This document shows positions 36,302-64,000 of a stretch of 64,000 nt of DNA, one piece after another (the first letter of the stretch is position 1; every line of letters begins with the position of its first letter). Where the stretch lies: positions 22,965,001 through 23,029,000 of the forward strand of contig JALJCS010000009.1 of assembly GCA_023055355.1 (NCBI GenBank), given 5' to 3'. The notes beneath the pieces were generated by a model. The model was not told the origin of the DNA and ran no database searches. It worked only from the letters and a program-made list of their open reading frames with translations. Source of the stretch: Agelaius tricolor (lineage: Eukaryota > Chordata > Aves > Passeriformes > Icteridae). Both the position numbers and the translations under genes were made by a program.

Positions 36302-39067
36302 GTGAGCCCGGGGCCGCGGCGGGGCCCGGCGCTGCCCGCGGCCGCGGCGCTGCCGCTGACGGGCCGCCCTTGCCTTGCAGCCACGCCGGGGTGAGCCGCA
36401 GCGTGGCCGTGGTCGCCGCCTACCTGATGAAGACGCAGGGGCTGGGCTGGCAGGAGGCGCTCGCCGCCGTGAGGGCCGCCAAGCCGGACGCGCAGTGAGT
36501 ACCCGCCCGCGCCCCTCGGCCCGCCCGGCCCGGCCGGCGCCCCCCTCACCCCGCTCTGCTCTCGGCCCCGCCGCAGGGTGAACTCGGGCTTCCAGGCGCA
36601 GCTGAAGCTCTACGAGGCGATGGGGTGCGCCGTGGACACCAGCAGCGCGCTCTACAAGCGGTACCGGCTGGAGATGCTCAGCCAGAGGTTCTCCGGTGAG
36701 TGGGAGCAGCGCAGGTGCGCGGAGCAGAGTCGCAGCAGGGGAACGGGCTGGAACAGGCTGTCCCGGAATGAGCCCCGTCAGAGGGGCTGGACTTCGAGTG
36801 TGGCCCTCAAAGGAGCCGAGCCTGCACTTGGCCAGGGCAAGCATTCACCTTACACCAGCCCTAGAGAATCACAGCTCATCAGTGGGAGGGGGGGGGGGAA
36901 AATGTGCCTTTGGGAGATGCGTGGGAAATGAGATCTGTAAGGAGCTGCACTCTTTAGCAAAGTGTGAAAAATGGTAAAGGTCAGTTTGATATTTTTCGTG
37001 ATTTTTACATCCCTGGCAAGGCAAACAGAATCCTCAGAAAATATGTCAATGTGATGAAAAAAATAACATGCAAAACTTGAGAAAAGTTGAAATGCAGGTA
37101 ATGAAGTAAATTTTCCTCTTTTAATTTGGAAGAGATACATGTGCATCGGTGTAATTTTATAATAAAATAGTAATCCGTAGCTTTTCTTGCAAGATCTGAG
37201 TGCTGCATCACAGTACTGTTGCCCTCTATGTATCATTATCCTTAGCAGTTTGCAAGCTGACTTTGTCAAATTGTGCCATTTGCAAGCTGACTTTCTGTAT
37301 TTTGGGCACTCAAACATTGGCACAACTGCTCAGAAACCTCCTCTACCATTACTTTCTGCTGAAGTAAGAACATAAAGCAAAATATCATTATTTCCATGGT
37401 TGAGGCCGTAGTCTAGATCCCAGTTCCTTGCATTAAGCAAATCCCAGTCTTAGGCATGGTGGGATGAGGCTCTTTTGTTTTTAGCTTAATCTATTGGAAT
37501 TGGTGAGAGAGCAAATGAAAGGGAAGAAGGTGGCTCCTGCAGGCTGTGACTGGGGCAGAGACACACTCCTGTCTCATTCCCAGGAATGCAGCGTGGCTGA
37601 GCTGACCTGATTCACAACATGGTCCTGACCCCTCTGCAGAACCTCAAGACTTGCCCCGAGAAGTCTTTGCAGTTGATCCTACCACTATATGTCAAACTTT
37701 GAACACAGAGGTTCTCTACAGATGCAGGAAATGCAGGTACTTTATATATTGAAAAAATACGTACTTTTATGTATTTATAAAATGCTTTATAGTTCTCCTT
37801 AAAATGTCATTGTGAAATCTACTCAAGAGTAGCATAACCAGTGTGAATCAATGGGCATGTCATTGTTGTCAGGTCAGGGATGAGCTGTTGCCTAAGTTTC
37901 CATACTGTGTTTGCAAAAAAAAAAAAAAAGTCAAAACTACAAAATACAAAAGCTTTTGTTGCCTAATTTTCCATACTGTGTTTGCAAAAAAAAAAAAAGT
38001 CAAAACTACAAAATACAAAAGCTTTTGTTCCCTGGAGTGGTGCTTGTGAACCTTCTAGACTAATCAAAAACATGTATAATTTGTACTCCTGTTTAATTAT
38101 TCAGAGTCAGGAGGCCCATATCCTTATTTTCTATTGTCTGTAGATTTGCCCAGTTAAAAAACCCATTTGTTTCACTTCTTTTTTCCCGTGTCCTGGAGGG
38201 CAGACGTGCTCTGTTCCGTAGCTCCAGCATTTTGTCCCACACGGAAGGAATGGGACCGACAGCCTTTGCCCACAAGAGGATAACAGAGTCTGCACGGCTT
38301 TCTGGGAATGGCCAGGAAAAGTGCACCTCATACTTCATCGAGCCTGTGCAGTGGATGGAACCGGCATTGCTCGGAGTAATGGAAGGACAGGTGAGATGGA
38401 GCATGTGCTTTTTAGTCTTTGGATTTTTGGTTTGCGTTTTTTTTTTTTTTTTTTTTTTTGCAAAGGCAGAATTGTGTTTCTTCCCCAAAGGAAAACCCCC
38501 ACACAAGGTCCTAGGCCTCCCCAGCCTTTTTGATGTAAATTTCACAGCTTATGGGCAGATGCTTAAATGTAAAATACTCTTTCATAAGGAAACGAGCTGA
38601 TGCACTGCTTGTGCTGACAACACCAGCCAGGATCTTGGAGAGGGTTTATCTGTTTCTATTATGAGAAAGATTTGTGGCACTTCAGAAGCCTGTCTCAGGC
38701 TGACCGAGTCCTTTGGACCCTGGTAAAACTGTCTTGGAATCCCACCAGGTCCCAGTGGCTGCATCTCCACACCCTTCCATCTGCCAGCACAGCTGCCTGC
38801 TACACCCCAGGGCTAAAGAGCCCTTCCAGTTTGGCTTTTTGGCCTGTCTCTAACTAAGTCCACATCAACACATGTCTTAGACTGAGTCCTGGGTCTTTCT
38901 TGCAGCTTCTGTGTCCCAAATGCTCGTCAAAGCTGGGCTCCTTCAGCTGGAGGGGGGACCAGTGTTCCTGTGGCCGCTGGGTGACACCGGCCTTCCAGAT
39001 CCACAAAAGTCGAGTGGATGAAGTGAGGACATTGCCTGTTGGTAACTTCCAGACTGCCAAAACCTGA
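36033..39067 (+). CDS. DUSP12: DUSP12 dual-specificity phosphatase with C-terminal zinc-binding domain, complete (six exons)
   Basis: Joining exons 36033-36301, 36381-36494, 36577-36695, 37640-37736, 38204-38390 and 38906-39067 gives 948 bp, 315 residues and a TGA, with all phases consistent. The product resembles human DUSP12 throughout. Residues 1-165 form the dual-specificity phosphatase domain with Cys90 and Arg96 in CHAGVSRS. The C-terminal half carries the cysteine-rich zinc-binding region (CRKC at 196-199, CPKC at 265-268, CSCG at 282-285) and the conserved IEPVQWME. The family dephosphorylates phosphotyrosine, serine and threonine proteins and is linked to cell-cycle and ribosome-biogenesis functions. 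The N-terminus is about 25 residues shorter than human. The start is chosen for its strong context (GCAGCCATGG); an in-frame extension upstream runs into promoter and CR1 sequence. Oddity: residue 89, before the catalytic Cys, is Arg, not His. Confidence 0.95.
36381..36494 (+). CDS. DUSP12: DUSP12 exon 2
   Basis: Preceded by CCTTGCAG. Carries the P-loop HAGVSRS and ends GCGCA/GTGAGT. Introns 1 and 2 are only 79 and 82 bp. Confidence 0.93.
36577..36695 (+). CDS. DUSP12: DUSP12 exon 3
   Basis: Preceded by GCCGCAG. Encodes NSGFQAQLKLYEAMG and YKRYRLEM, end of the phosphatase domain; donor TCCG/GTGAGT. Confidence 0.93.
36696..37639 (+). other. DUSP12: DUSP12 intron 3
   Basis: 944 bp. Contains an 11-base G run (36888-36898) and a repeated TTTGCAAGCTGACTTT (about 37250 and 37278). 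Confidence 0.85.
37640..37736 (+). CDS. DUSP12: DUSP12 exon 4
   Basis: Preceded by CCTCTGCAG. Encodes LPREVFAVDPTT to the CRKC zinc-ligand pair; donor TGCAG/GTACTT. Confidence 0.93.
37890..38029 (+). repeat. Tandem duplication, two units of about 70 bp, DUSP12 intron 4
   Basis: Units 37890-37960 and 37961-38029 both run CCTAA-TTTCCATACTGTG, then TTTGC with a poly-A of 15 or 13, then GTCAAAACTACAAAATACA and AAGCTTTTGTT. They differ by about one substitution and the A-run length, so the duplication is recent. Confidence 0.95.
38204..38390 (+). CDS. DUSP12: DUSP12 exon 5
   Basis: Preceded by GAGGGCAG. Encodes LFRSSSILSH, FAHKRIT and SYFIEPVQWMEPALLG; donor GGACAG/GTGAGA. Confidence 0.93.
38437..38459. 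repeat. T23 homopolymer, DUSP12 intron 5
   Basis: Uninterrupted T run 47 bp after the exon 5 donor. Its exact length is prone to sequencing error. Confidence 0.9.
38906..39067 (+). CDS. DUSP12: DUSP12 exon 6 (last coding)
   Basis: Preceded by CTTTCTTGCAG. Encodes LLCPKCSSKLGSF and CSCGRWVTPAFQIHKSRVDE, then the stop at 39065-39067. Confidence 0.93.
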   Translation, partial: LLCPKCSSKLGSFSWRGDQCSCGRWVTPAFQIHKSRVDEVRTLPVGNFQTAKT

Positions 39068-39505
39068 ATTCATCGCTTCACTTCGTGGATTTCTTAACAT
39101 CCACTGAGAAGTACTAGTCCATGGTTGCCCAGAAATGAGCTTATGACTTCCAACCCTTTGTGAGGTGGTGGAATTACTTGAACACCTTCAGCTTGATGTA
39201 TCTTTTAATATATTCTATGAAATACCAGAACACTTTCTTCAAAGAGGTGTTAGAGAGTGATCAAATCTACAAAATTGGCCAAGTGTGATGTTTTTAGTGT
39301 ATTCTTCATGTATGTGTTGCTGTTTACAGAAGGTCTCAACTCCTTATTCAAAAGGAGTTGCTGTGGCCAGTAGTGCTGCTCAGATTCTGATCCAAAGTGC
39401 CGTGCCCTCAAATGGTACAACTACAGTTGTTTTGCTTGCATGGCAGCAAGAGGCAAACTTACAGTTATACTTTTATTGTATTAAAGTAATGCTAAAAATA
39501 CCTGC
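39068..39505 (+). other. DUSP12: DUSP12 3' UTR (predicted extent)
   Basis: The first plausible signal is ATTAAA at 39480-39485; an AATAAA at about 40024 would give a longer form overlapping the ATP6V1A 3' UTR in antisense. Confidence 0.45.
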
Positions 39506-39749
39506 CCCAAGAGTATTTACTACTTGTAACTCATTCATGTAACGTGTGAGGAGATTGTGGAAGCTGTAATGGAATGGGAGAACTGACGTAGAGTCCATGC
39601 CAAATAACTGCTTGCAGTTTTGAAGAAATCCCTCAAGTGATGATGTAATTTTTTCTAAGCAAGCTGTCACCTTTTGTGATGGGCTGCTGTGTACACCACT
39701 GTTTAGCATAGGTTTAGTTTGACATAAAAAAAAAATAGGACAGATAAAA

Positions 39750-41919
39750 CCTAATTTAAATCAATTTTATTTTCATTGACTTGAACAATTTTTTTTAATT
39801 TATTTTTTTTACACAATTTCCAGCAACGTACATTATGAAATATACAAGATAAAGTAGGTGGTGGGGTTCTGCCCATGTTGTAATTCCTCCCACAGCTGTG
39901 GAAGGAAGACTTGCAGGACACAGTGAACATCAGAATCTCAACACTGAAAACAGACACAAAACAAAAAGGACAAAAATATATATGAAACTTTGAACTGGTC
40001 ACACTTCAGGGCCAGGTACAGCACAATAAATATTAGAACTGCATTATCTTAGACATCTTCTGTAAAGTTTATAACATCCTCTATTTAAAGAGATAAGAAC
40101 ATCTGGTTTCTAGCATGAAATGCTACATTGTACAGTGGTGAAGGGTACAAACGATGAGCCCAGCAGGGGCTTGGATGGTGGCTACTCATTCACACATGCT
40201 CGTTGATAAAATAAGCAGCATACACCAAAAGTTTAGTGAGCTGTAAACTTAAGCGTTCACTACCAGAATATCAGCTGGAGGAGCAGTTTCTTTTCGGGAG
40301 AACCAAAAATAGTCAATCCCTTTAAGTTACAGCTGGGCTCTCCCCTGACAAACAGTGGGTTGATACCATAATGGAAGTGGCAGCATTTGGTCCGTAGCAC
40401 AAGATCCCTTTGCATCACTACTGTTCAAAGCTGGCGCCGGTGGAAATACTTCAGTGCAGAGTTAACGCTCACGCAGGCACAGTGTCACCAACAACAGGTG
40501 CTGTCTCAGGACTAACAAAGCTGTAGGTGGCAGCTGGAACCCAGCTGGGCATGGAATGCCACCTGACAAAATCGAGAGGGAGAGACTGGAGAGGATGCCA
40601 GCATCTCTCTCTCACACTCTGGAGCAATGGGATGAGTGCTGGGCTTGGGGAGTTTGACAGAAAGGCTGCGCTCTGCTCATTTCTCATCTCAGTCTAGTTT
40701 TACCAATAAAAAAAGCCCAAGAGGCAGCAGTTTCAGCTGCTTGACAGAGTGCTTCCAGAGCACAGAGCAGAAGACCAGAGCCACTGGTTTCTCTTGCATT
40801 GTAATCAACAAGGCAGGAGTAAATACATTTGTACTCGTCAACCTTCCCCCGTTCATCCCCTGCCCCCAGCTGAGCATCATACATTCCTCTTACACAACAA
40901 CTGGGGACTTTCTGTGCCACCACCCAACAGGCCAGGTGAGCACAGGTGGAGGAAGAAGGCTAAGCATGTGCTTTCCTTTCCTTGGCATAACCTGGGCATT
41001 GCACTGGGGGCAACTGCACTGGCAGAGCACCACCAAGGAAGGACCACGCTGTGGTCAGCACGTGTGGCATCACTGTACCTTGCCAACCATGACCTGCAGT
41101 ACATGGCAGCATCACAAGCTTCACAAAGTAAAGTAGCTGAGTGTCAGGAAAATTTATGGGATGAACGGGAGCCAAGAAGGTAAAATTCTGCTGGAAGCTG
41201 AGCACCTGTAGCTGTGATTTCAGCTGATGCTGAGTCCAACAGTCCTATCTGTATTAAGCAGGAAGATAAAATTGTATTTCTCCAGTGTACAAAATTATAC
41301 CAGTCACTTGCATATGCTTATCTTCTAGTTAGTCCCTTCTTGAAGAGGACCAGAGCTACCACATTTCAGTACCAAAAGACTCAGCTGAGAGACTCAGAAA
41401 TGATAGAGTAGTGAAGAATTTTTGGTTGTGTCAACATGTCATCAGAATATGGTCAAAAATTCTGTTTGAGAACAGGGAGTTCTATGTCTGATAGTCACTT
41501 AGCAAAGTGGCAGGTGTAAATGCCCTTCCCACTGCCAGCTCGCAATGTACTGCATGACTGCATGAAGACCTACACCTCCTCTGCCAGTGCAGCTCAACTG
41601 GTTACACCCCGAGGTGAAAGACTGGTTACCAGGAGAGCTGGGAGAGGAAAGCTGACATTTTTCCCACCCTAGAAGTGTACAACAGCATTTCCTCACTCAG
41701 CCAGGCCCATTCACACATCACTCACCAGACACACAAAGCAATGCCAAATACAAACTAAGAGGAATGTTTCTTGTAAAGACGCTCTCTGAGTATGAACAGG
41801 GGAAACACAGGGTTATTTATCAACTCAAGTACTGTTGCATCATTCTTGTAAGGTAGGGAAGCAGAGGAGCTGAGATGAGGAACTGAGAGGACAAACTGGA
41901 GTGGTCACAGAGGTCGAGT
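39750..41919 (-). other. ATP6V1A: ATP6V1A 3' UTR (predicted extent)
   Basis: About 2.2 kb between the stop codon and minus-strand AATAAA signals at 39766-39771 and about 39799-39804. No other exon is visible inside. The length resembles the human 3' UTR. Confidence 0.6.
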
Positions 41920-59005
<17,086 letters not shown>

Positions 59006-59018
59006 TTTGCCTGTTCAA

Positions 59019-62000
59019 CTGAACAAAAGAAAAAAATAAGAGTCAGTCCTGAAGAACACACACACACAGTAACTTCCTCCTCTTCCCTCTGCTCTCTTAT
59101 TTTCAGTTAAAAAGAACTCTAAACTCATAGCCAGAAGTGCCATTAGCCTTAAGCACTTTTAACTCATTTTAAAGCTGTAAAAAGTTAAAAAGTAACTGAT
59201 TTAAACAAACAAAATAACTGAGATTCCTTACTGCAGAAACACAGGGGTAGAACATCACCCTATAATATGCTCTACAGAATGTTACCGAATGAAAAAGATG
59301 CAATGGAACAATGCCCTAACACTGTTGCACTGTCTTTAAGCTTGGTTATAGGATATTTAAATGACAGAAAATCTCTTTAGTATTCCACATGTCATTACTC
59401 TCCTTCAAAATATGGAGTTTTCCATGATTCTGAGTGAGCAAGAGAATGTTCTGGGTCCGCTTTACTGCCACCAGTCTCTAAAATGCAATATTACAAATAT
59501 TAATTGTGAAAATTCAATTTTTGCTATCTTAAGGTGCTGAATCACAGTATGTAGAGGAAGAAACACAGATTTTCAGAAGCACCAGCACACAAAGATGTGA
59601 ATCTTTTCTATGTGTCTCACAGCTACATACTATGCAGTCTTTGCTCTCAGTGAAACCCACGGAGCCTTACAGAAGAATTGTGCTGAATAATGGGCAAACC
59701 CCTTCAACTTGCAACAGTTAAACAACAGGCTGTCATCTCATGCCAGTAACTGTTTAACAAATCTAAACAACTGGCACTGGAAAAGCTGTTTTATCAAGAG
59801 GCTTCCTCCATCCATGTTTGTCCTGCGGCTGGCAGCTGGGCTGTCCTGCTTCCAGTGCGGATCAGAGGATTTAAGGGTTTTGCTTTGTGAGCCCTTACCA
59901 TGCTGTGTGTTACCTTGGAAACTGATGGGTGTTAGAGAACTGCAAGGCCACACTCTTCCCTCTTCTCCTGTACAGACACCCTTAGGACACAGCACTGGTG
60001 AAAGGTGCAGCCCCAGCACAGAAGGCTCCTGTGCTAATCAGCAGCAAGGCCCCTGGGTTGGTGACATGAACTGGAAGGCATCTGCTGACACTCACACTCA
60101 AGTCTTTGAGAGCAGCCTAATCTAACCCAGCATCTTCCACAAGACAGCAAATACAAAGGCATACTCAGGCTTAAAAACCTGCCCTGTTTATAATAACCAA
60201 GACAGCAACTCCATTGCCACCCTTTCCAGTACAATTAAAGGATATGTTTTTGCCTATTCTTTGGGAGCAGTAGCTGACTTCTGCTATTCTTGAAAACCTA
60301 CAACTGCTTTCCAGCTTTTTAACATAGCAATACAAGTCCTCTGCCCCTCAGCCTCTTTACTGATCTATAAGTTTCAAATTGGTGGCACTGCTCTTTAAGA
60401 AGATGTCCAATGATTCCAAACTCCTCTTCATCCTGAAGGAATAGCTTCCCCCAGGCTCCATGTCTCTGTGGAGTGTAATGTCTATCATGGCTGCCACTGA
60501 TTTATTCCACAGCAGCTGATCATGGTTCAGTCTCCACCAGCTTGGAGCAGACCTGCTAATGGGTCGTGAGCCCAAAGGCTAAGCCAGATATCCATTAGAT
60601 CCCTCTACCCTCCATAGCCATAGGTTATCTTTCACACTTCCTGGTGTTTAGACCCAGGAGACAATTTTAATTTCACTGATTTTTTCTCAAATGCCTCCTC
60701 TGACAAATGGCAGAGGGGAGGTCTTTGCAAGGCAATCTGCAGTTCCTGAGCAGCTGGTATGAGCTGGCTCTGATCTGACTAACACAACAATCTCATCTTT
60801 TTTGCTTTTAACAACTAAAACGTGTTTGCTTTTAACAACTAAAACTCAAGCACAATTGCTGTTCATATTGAAAGAAGCAATTGTTCTTATAAATTCAAAT
60901 TAAACATTTACTCCAATATAACAACACAGAACAATGTCCAGTGTCTTACTATCAACACCTCTAAAAGCACAGTAGAGAGTCAAACCACATTCTCCTAACT
61001 GAATCAGTGACACAGCTTGGCAATTAGACAACCTCCCATATGAAAGAGTCAAATTACAAAGGCAAGGAAAAGCAGGAACACTGGGCCAGTTTCAATTTAA
61101 ATTAACTTTTCTTCATAATCAAAACCTGCTTGAAGCAACTCTTTACCTTTTAGGGAGGCAAGTGAGAACCTCAGAACAGCCATTCTGCAGTTAAATGGCA
61201 GCATCCTGACAGCCAGCATCTGCCTCTCCTGTTCCTGTGGCTGCTCTGCTTCCTCTCTCTTCCTACAGCCACCTTTCCAAATTACTGGCCAAGCCAAGTA
61301 GAGCAGGGGAGTCCTCCACTAGACCACCTAGCAACACACTAATAAACCCTGTCTTTACCATGATCTCTAGCATCTGCACCAGCTTTGAAACACATACCTA
61401 TTAACTATTTCAAGTGTTAAAGATGTGAATTCCTTCTCTCCTTTACCTCTGCTATACCTCCAAAGTACAGTCTACACAAAGCCAGTGCCCACCCAGCCAG
61501 GCTGACCTCTTTCTTAAGTGGCTACACTTTTTTTAACACTGAATACAAATTAGGGGGGGGAAAAGCTGTTATTTATCTCTGCATCATTTTCTTGTGCTTG
61601 TGTACAAGCACTACAGATTTTCAATTTATATGGAAAAGTCCATGAGGACCAAAAAGCTGCCTTACCTTCCTAGCTTGTTAGATGTTTTCATTGCCAGTAC
61701 TCAGAGAAAATGAAATTCCATAAAGCATATATGTACCCTAGAAGCCATGGTAGCTGGTCGTTCTAGAAATTTACAGAGCCCCTGAGGCCTTTGAAAGGCC
61801 TCTTGCCAACACAAGATATTCGGCACTGTATGCAATTCCCTCCTACAAAAGTCCACTAGCACACCTACATAGGATATCAGCTTAATTTTAATTCCCTTAT
61901 GAGTAAAGATGCATCTTGCATCCTTTACAATTTATATCTTCCTTATCTAAAACAGTTCACTAATTGATTTCAAACATGCTCTTTAGCTCTAGCAGTCATA

Positions 62001-64000
62001 TTCTGATTAATAGTAGCAGAAATCAAAGTATTGCTTGCAGTAGAACCTTGTCTGACTAAAAGGTGATTTATTACACTGATTTTAAAGTCCTAATTAAACA
62101 AAGAGCCCCATAACCTGAGCTTTCTATCTCAGTTTCTCCCCAGCACAGTAATCTGGTTACACAGTAGCCTAAAAAATGTAACTGCCCTGCTCTCAACCTT
62201 GGAGAAACCCATTTTGCTTCACTATTCCTGGGTTTTGCATCTAACATTTGATTAGACACAGAATTTACATTACGAACTACCTTAACACAAGATTTTTTCA
62301 ACATTCAGACTCCAGTGAGATTTTTAGGAGCCTTCTTTCAGCAAGGAAGAAAATCTACAACAATTTTATCAAACCCAGCTCCTTACCTTATTTTGCAGAA
62401 GCAGGGAGTACCAAAAACCCAGAGGCCCAATGAAAAAGCTAGAATTCAGCAGTGAAGCATCACCGCTTGCGAAATAATCGTCCTTCCAGTGCCCCTACAC
62501 AGAGGGATGAGAAAGCTGCTGCAGAGGGGAACGAAATTTCTGACACACAGCAGAGGCACAACCACCTGACTTGATGAGTCATCAGTCTCTCTCTGCCTCT
62601 CTCTCCCACCAGCACCGAGGAATGCCGCAATAGCAATTCCAGCCACCTCGAGCCCAGCTGAACTCCCATCTGTGCTCTCCCGACTGCACAGGGCCGAGCA
62701 GAAAAAATTAAAAGGCTTTAGCATTTGCATTAAGGGCCTCCTACAAAGCTGGGAATTCCAATGTCCCGAATGGTGCATACAACTATACAAATATCCTTGA
62801 AAGAGGTGCATGTTTTCTGCTGGGATCTGTGCACCTGCCAGCCCTCCAGGGTAATGCAGCCATGTCAGTGTGTGCTGTGCTCTGGAAGAGCTTAACAGAA
62901 CAAGTGTTTAACAACAGACTGCACAGGGAGGCGCTGAGCAAACTGCAATACTAATTGCTTGAGCACGTTGAACAGCATTGATTGCCTCCAGGAGTCTGGT
63001 GGGGCTTCCTTGTGCTCAGAAGCCCTTCCCCTGGCCAGCAGAAGCACTAAGGCAATTGCTCAACATCCAGCACCCCAACAAAGCAGGGAGCTGTGCCACC
63101 CTGAGTGACAGCTGCTGGAATCTGTTTTCAGAGATCGACAGGCACTGCCCCGCACCTGAACAGAACAGGGGCAGCTGTGCGATCCCTCCCTAAGAACCTG
63201 CATGAAGCCGAAGAGTTCCCTGCAGTCTTCACAACTTCTCAAGTCTATCTTCGCAAGTTCTAGGATTACCAACACCTCAAATTGCCACAAAAGCCTAGAC
63301 ACTAACCACAACTCATCAGTATCAGTAATTTGGAAGCAGCAGTGTTACATCAGTAAGTCATCAATGGTAGGAATCATTCTGCTGGAATAACTTTGAACTT
63401 GAAGGTCAAAGATTTTAGTACATCTGAAACAGACTAATGTGGTTTGATTTCCATGGATAGAAAAATAGAGTCAGAATATAAGCCCTTACATTTGATATCC
63501 AGGAAAGCTTAATAGGCCAAAACAGTAAAATACAGCCAAAGAGTTTTCCAAAGAAAATAATACCCTCTCCTCTTCTTAGTAAAAACCTAGATATTACAGG
63601 ATAGTAAAGATCACCACCCACACTGGACAATCAGCTTAGTGTCACATTGGAGAGATGCTTCAGATTCAAGGCTGCTGCCATTCACTGCGTTCACCTGAGC
63701 AGACTCTGGCCCAGTGCATAAATCCCAGTGTCCAGCTGCATGAAGATCTGTTGCAAGGGCCTCATAAATAACCGGATAATCACTGCCACAGATTTCCTGT
63801 AACTAGGACAGTTTAAACTTCCCCTTCTAACAGATGATATCTTTAAGAGGAAGTAGTAAAAAAAAAAAATATAGTGCTTGAATCACTAGACAAATGCAGA
63901 AGTCTGGCAGCATTTTCATATCTATTTTCATATCTAGAATTTGGGATACTGTCCCACAAGAAACAACACACGCAGAACTCTAACACAGGTCACTGGGAAA
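59019..64000 (-). other. ATP6V1A: ATP6V1A intron 1, runs off the window
   Basis: No CpG island or non-coding first exon is visible up to the right edge, so the promoter is outside. Small features: a doubled TGCTTTTAACAACTAAAAC at 60803-60844, a 19-base perfect palindrome at 61784-61802 and an AP-1/MARE-like site at 62572-62584. No other gene is supported. Confidence 0.7.
62572..62584. promoter_or_regulatory. AP-1 / MARE-like palindrome
   Basis: TGATGAGTCATCA: an AP-1 core TGAGTCA inside a 13-base palindrome resembling the Maf recognition element (TGCTGAGTCAGCA). Function is inferred from motif only. Confidence 0.3.

Larger units (their letters stand above)
35880..36700 (+). promoter_or_regulatory. 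DUSP12: CpG island, DUSP12 promoter through exon 3
   Basis: GC content and CpG density rise sharply from about 35.88 kb and stay high through the third DUSP12 exon. No TATA box is evident, as usual for housekeeping CpG-island promoters. The transcription start is probably between 35.85 and 36.03 kb. Confidence 0.7.

Noticed and set aside
35887..36844. Minus-strand ORFs of 220 and 256 codons over DUSP12
   Set aside because: Antisense shadows of GC-rich DUSP12 exons.
60357..60575. 72-codon minus-strand ORF in ATP6V1A intron 1
   Set aside because: Reads somewhat protein-like but has no homology or splice context; probably chance or an old repeat.

Overview
The window looks like nuclear DNA from a bird, probably a songbird. 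Reasons: intron-rich vertebrate genes with human-like exon structure, compact introns, small GC-rich CpG-island promoters, CR1 LINE 3' ends and several short solo LTRs of endogenous retroviruses (ERVs). No prokaryotic, CRISPR, phage or plasmid feature is present. All identifications are from reading the translations; no database search was run.

Layout. 1-19.5 kb: no gene I can support; a GC-rich part (about 2.5-11 kb) with many chance ORFs, one short CpG-dense patch at 11.6 kb, one CR1 scrap, A/C-rich tracts and two dispersed local repeats. 19.6-28.1 kb: TENT5C (FAM46C) on the minus strand, with a long 3' UTR, one coding exon and a CpG-island promoter about 2.5 kb upstream. 28.1-35.8 kb: a transposon-rich gap holding three CR1 pieces, a truncated ERV 3' end, a complete solo LTR with a 5-bp target-site duplication, and an unrecognised two-exon candidate on the minus strand at 31.1-31.4 kb that encodes a coiled-coil plus single membrane segment. 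36.0-39.5 kb: DUSP12 on the plus strand, six exons. 39.75 kb to the right edge: ATP6V1A on the minus strand, 14 coding exons giving exactly 617 residues; its first non-coding exon and promoter lie beyond the window. DUSP12 and ATP6V1A are tail to tail, with predicted poly(A) sites only about 250 bp apart.

The genes do not form one pathway: TENT5C is a cytoplasmic poly(A) polymerase, DUSP12 a zinc-binding dual-specificity phosphatase and ATP6V1A the catalytic subunit of the vacuolar proton pump. Most notable observations: an Arg in place of the near-invariant His before the DUSP12 catalytic Cys; a U12-type intron in ATP6V1A that also holds a 30-bp near-perfect hairpin; the unrecognised small membrane-protein candidate; a 36-bp exact repeat in and downstream of the TENT5C 3' end; and LTRs beside the DUSP12 promoter and inside ATP6V1A introns. 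I see no convincing new multi-gene system.
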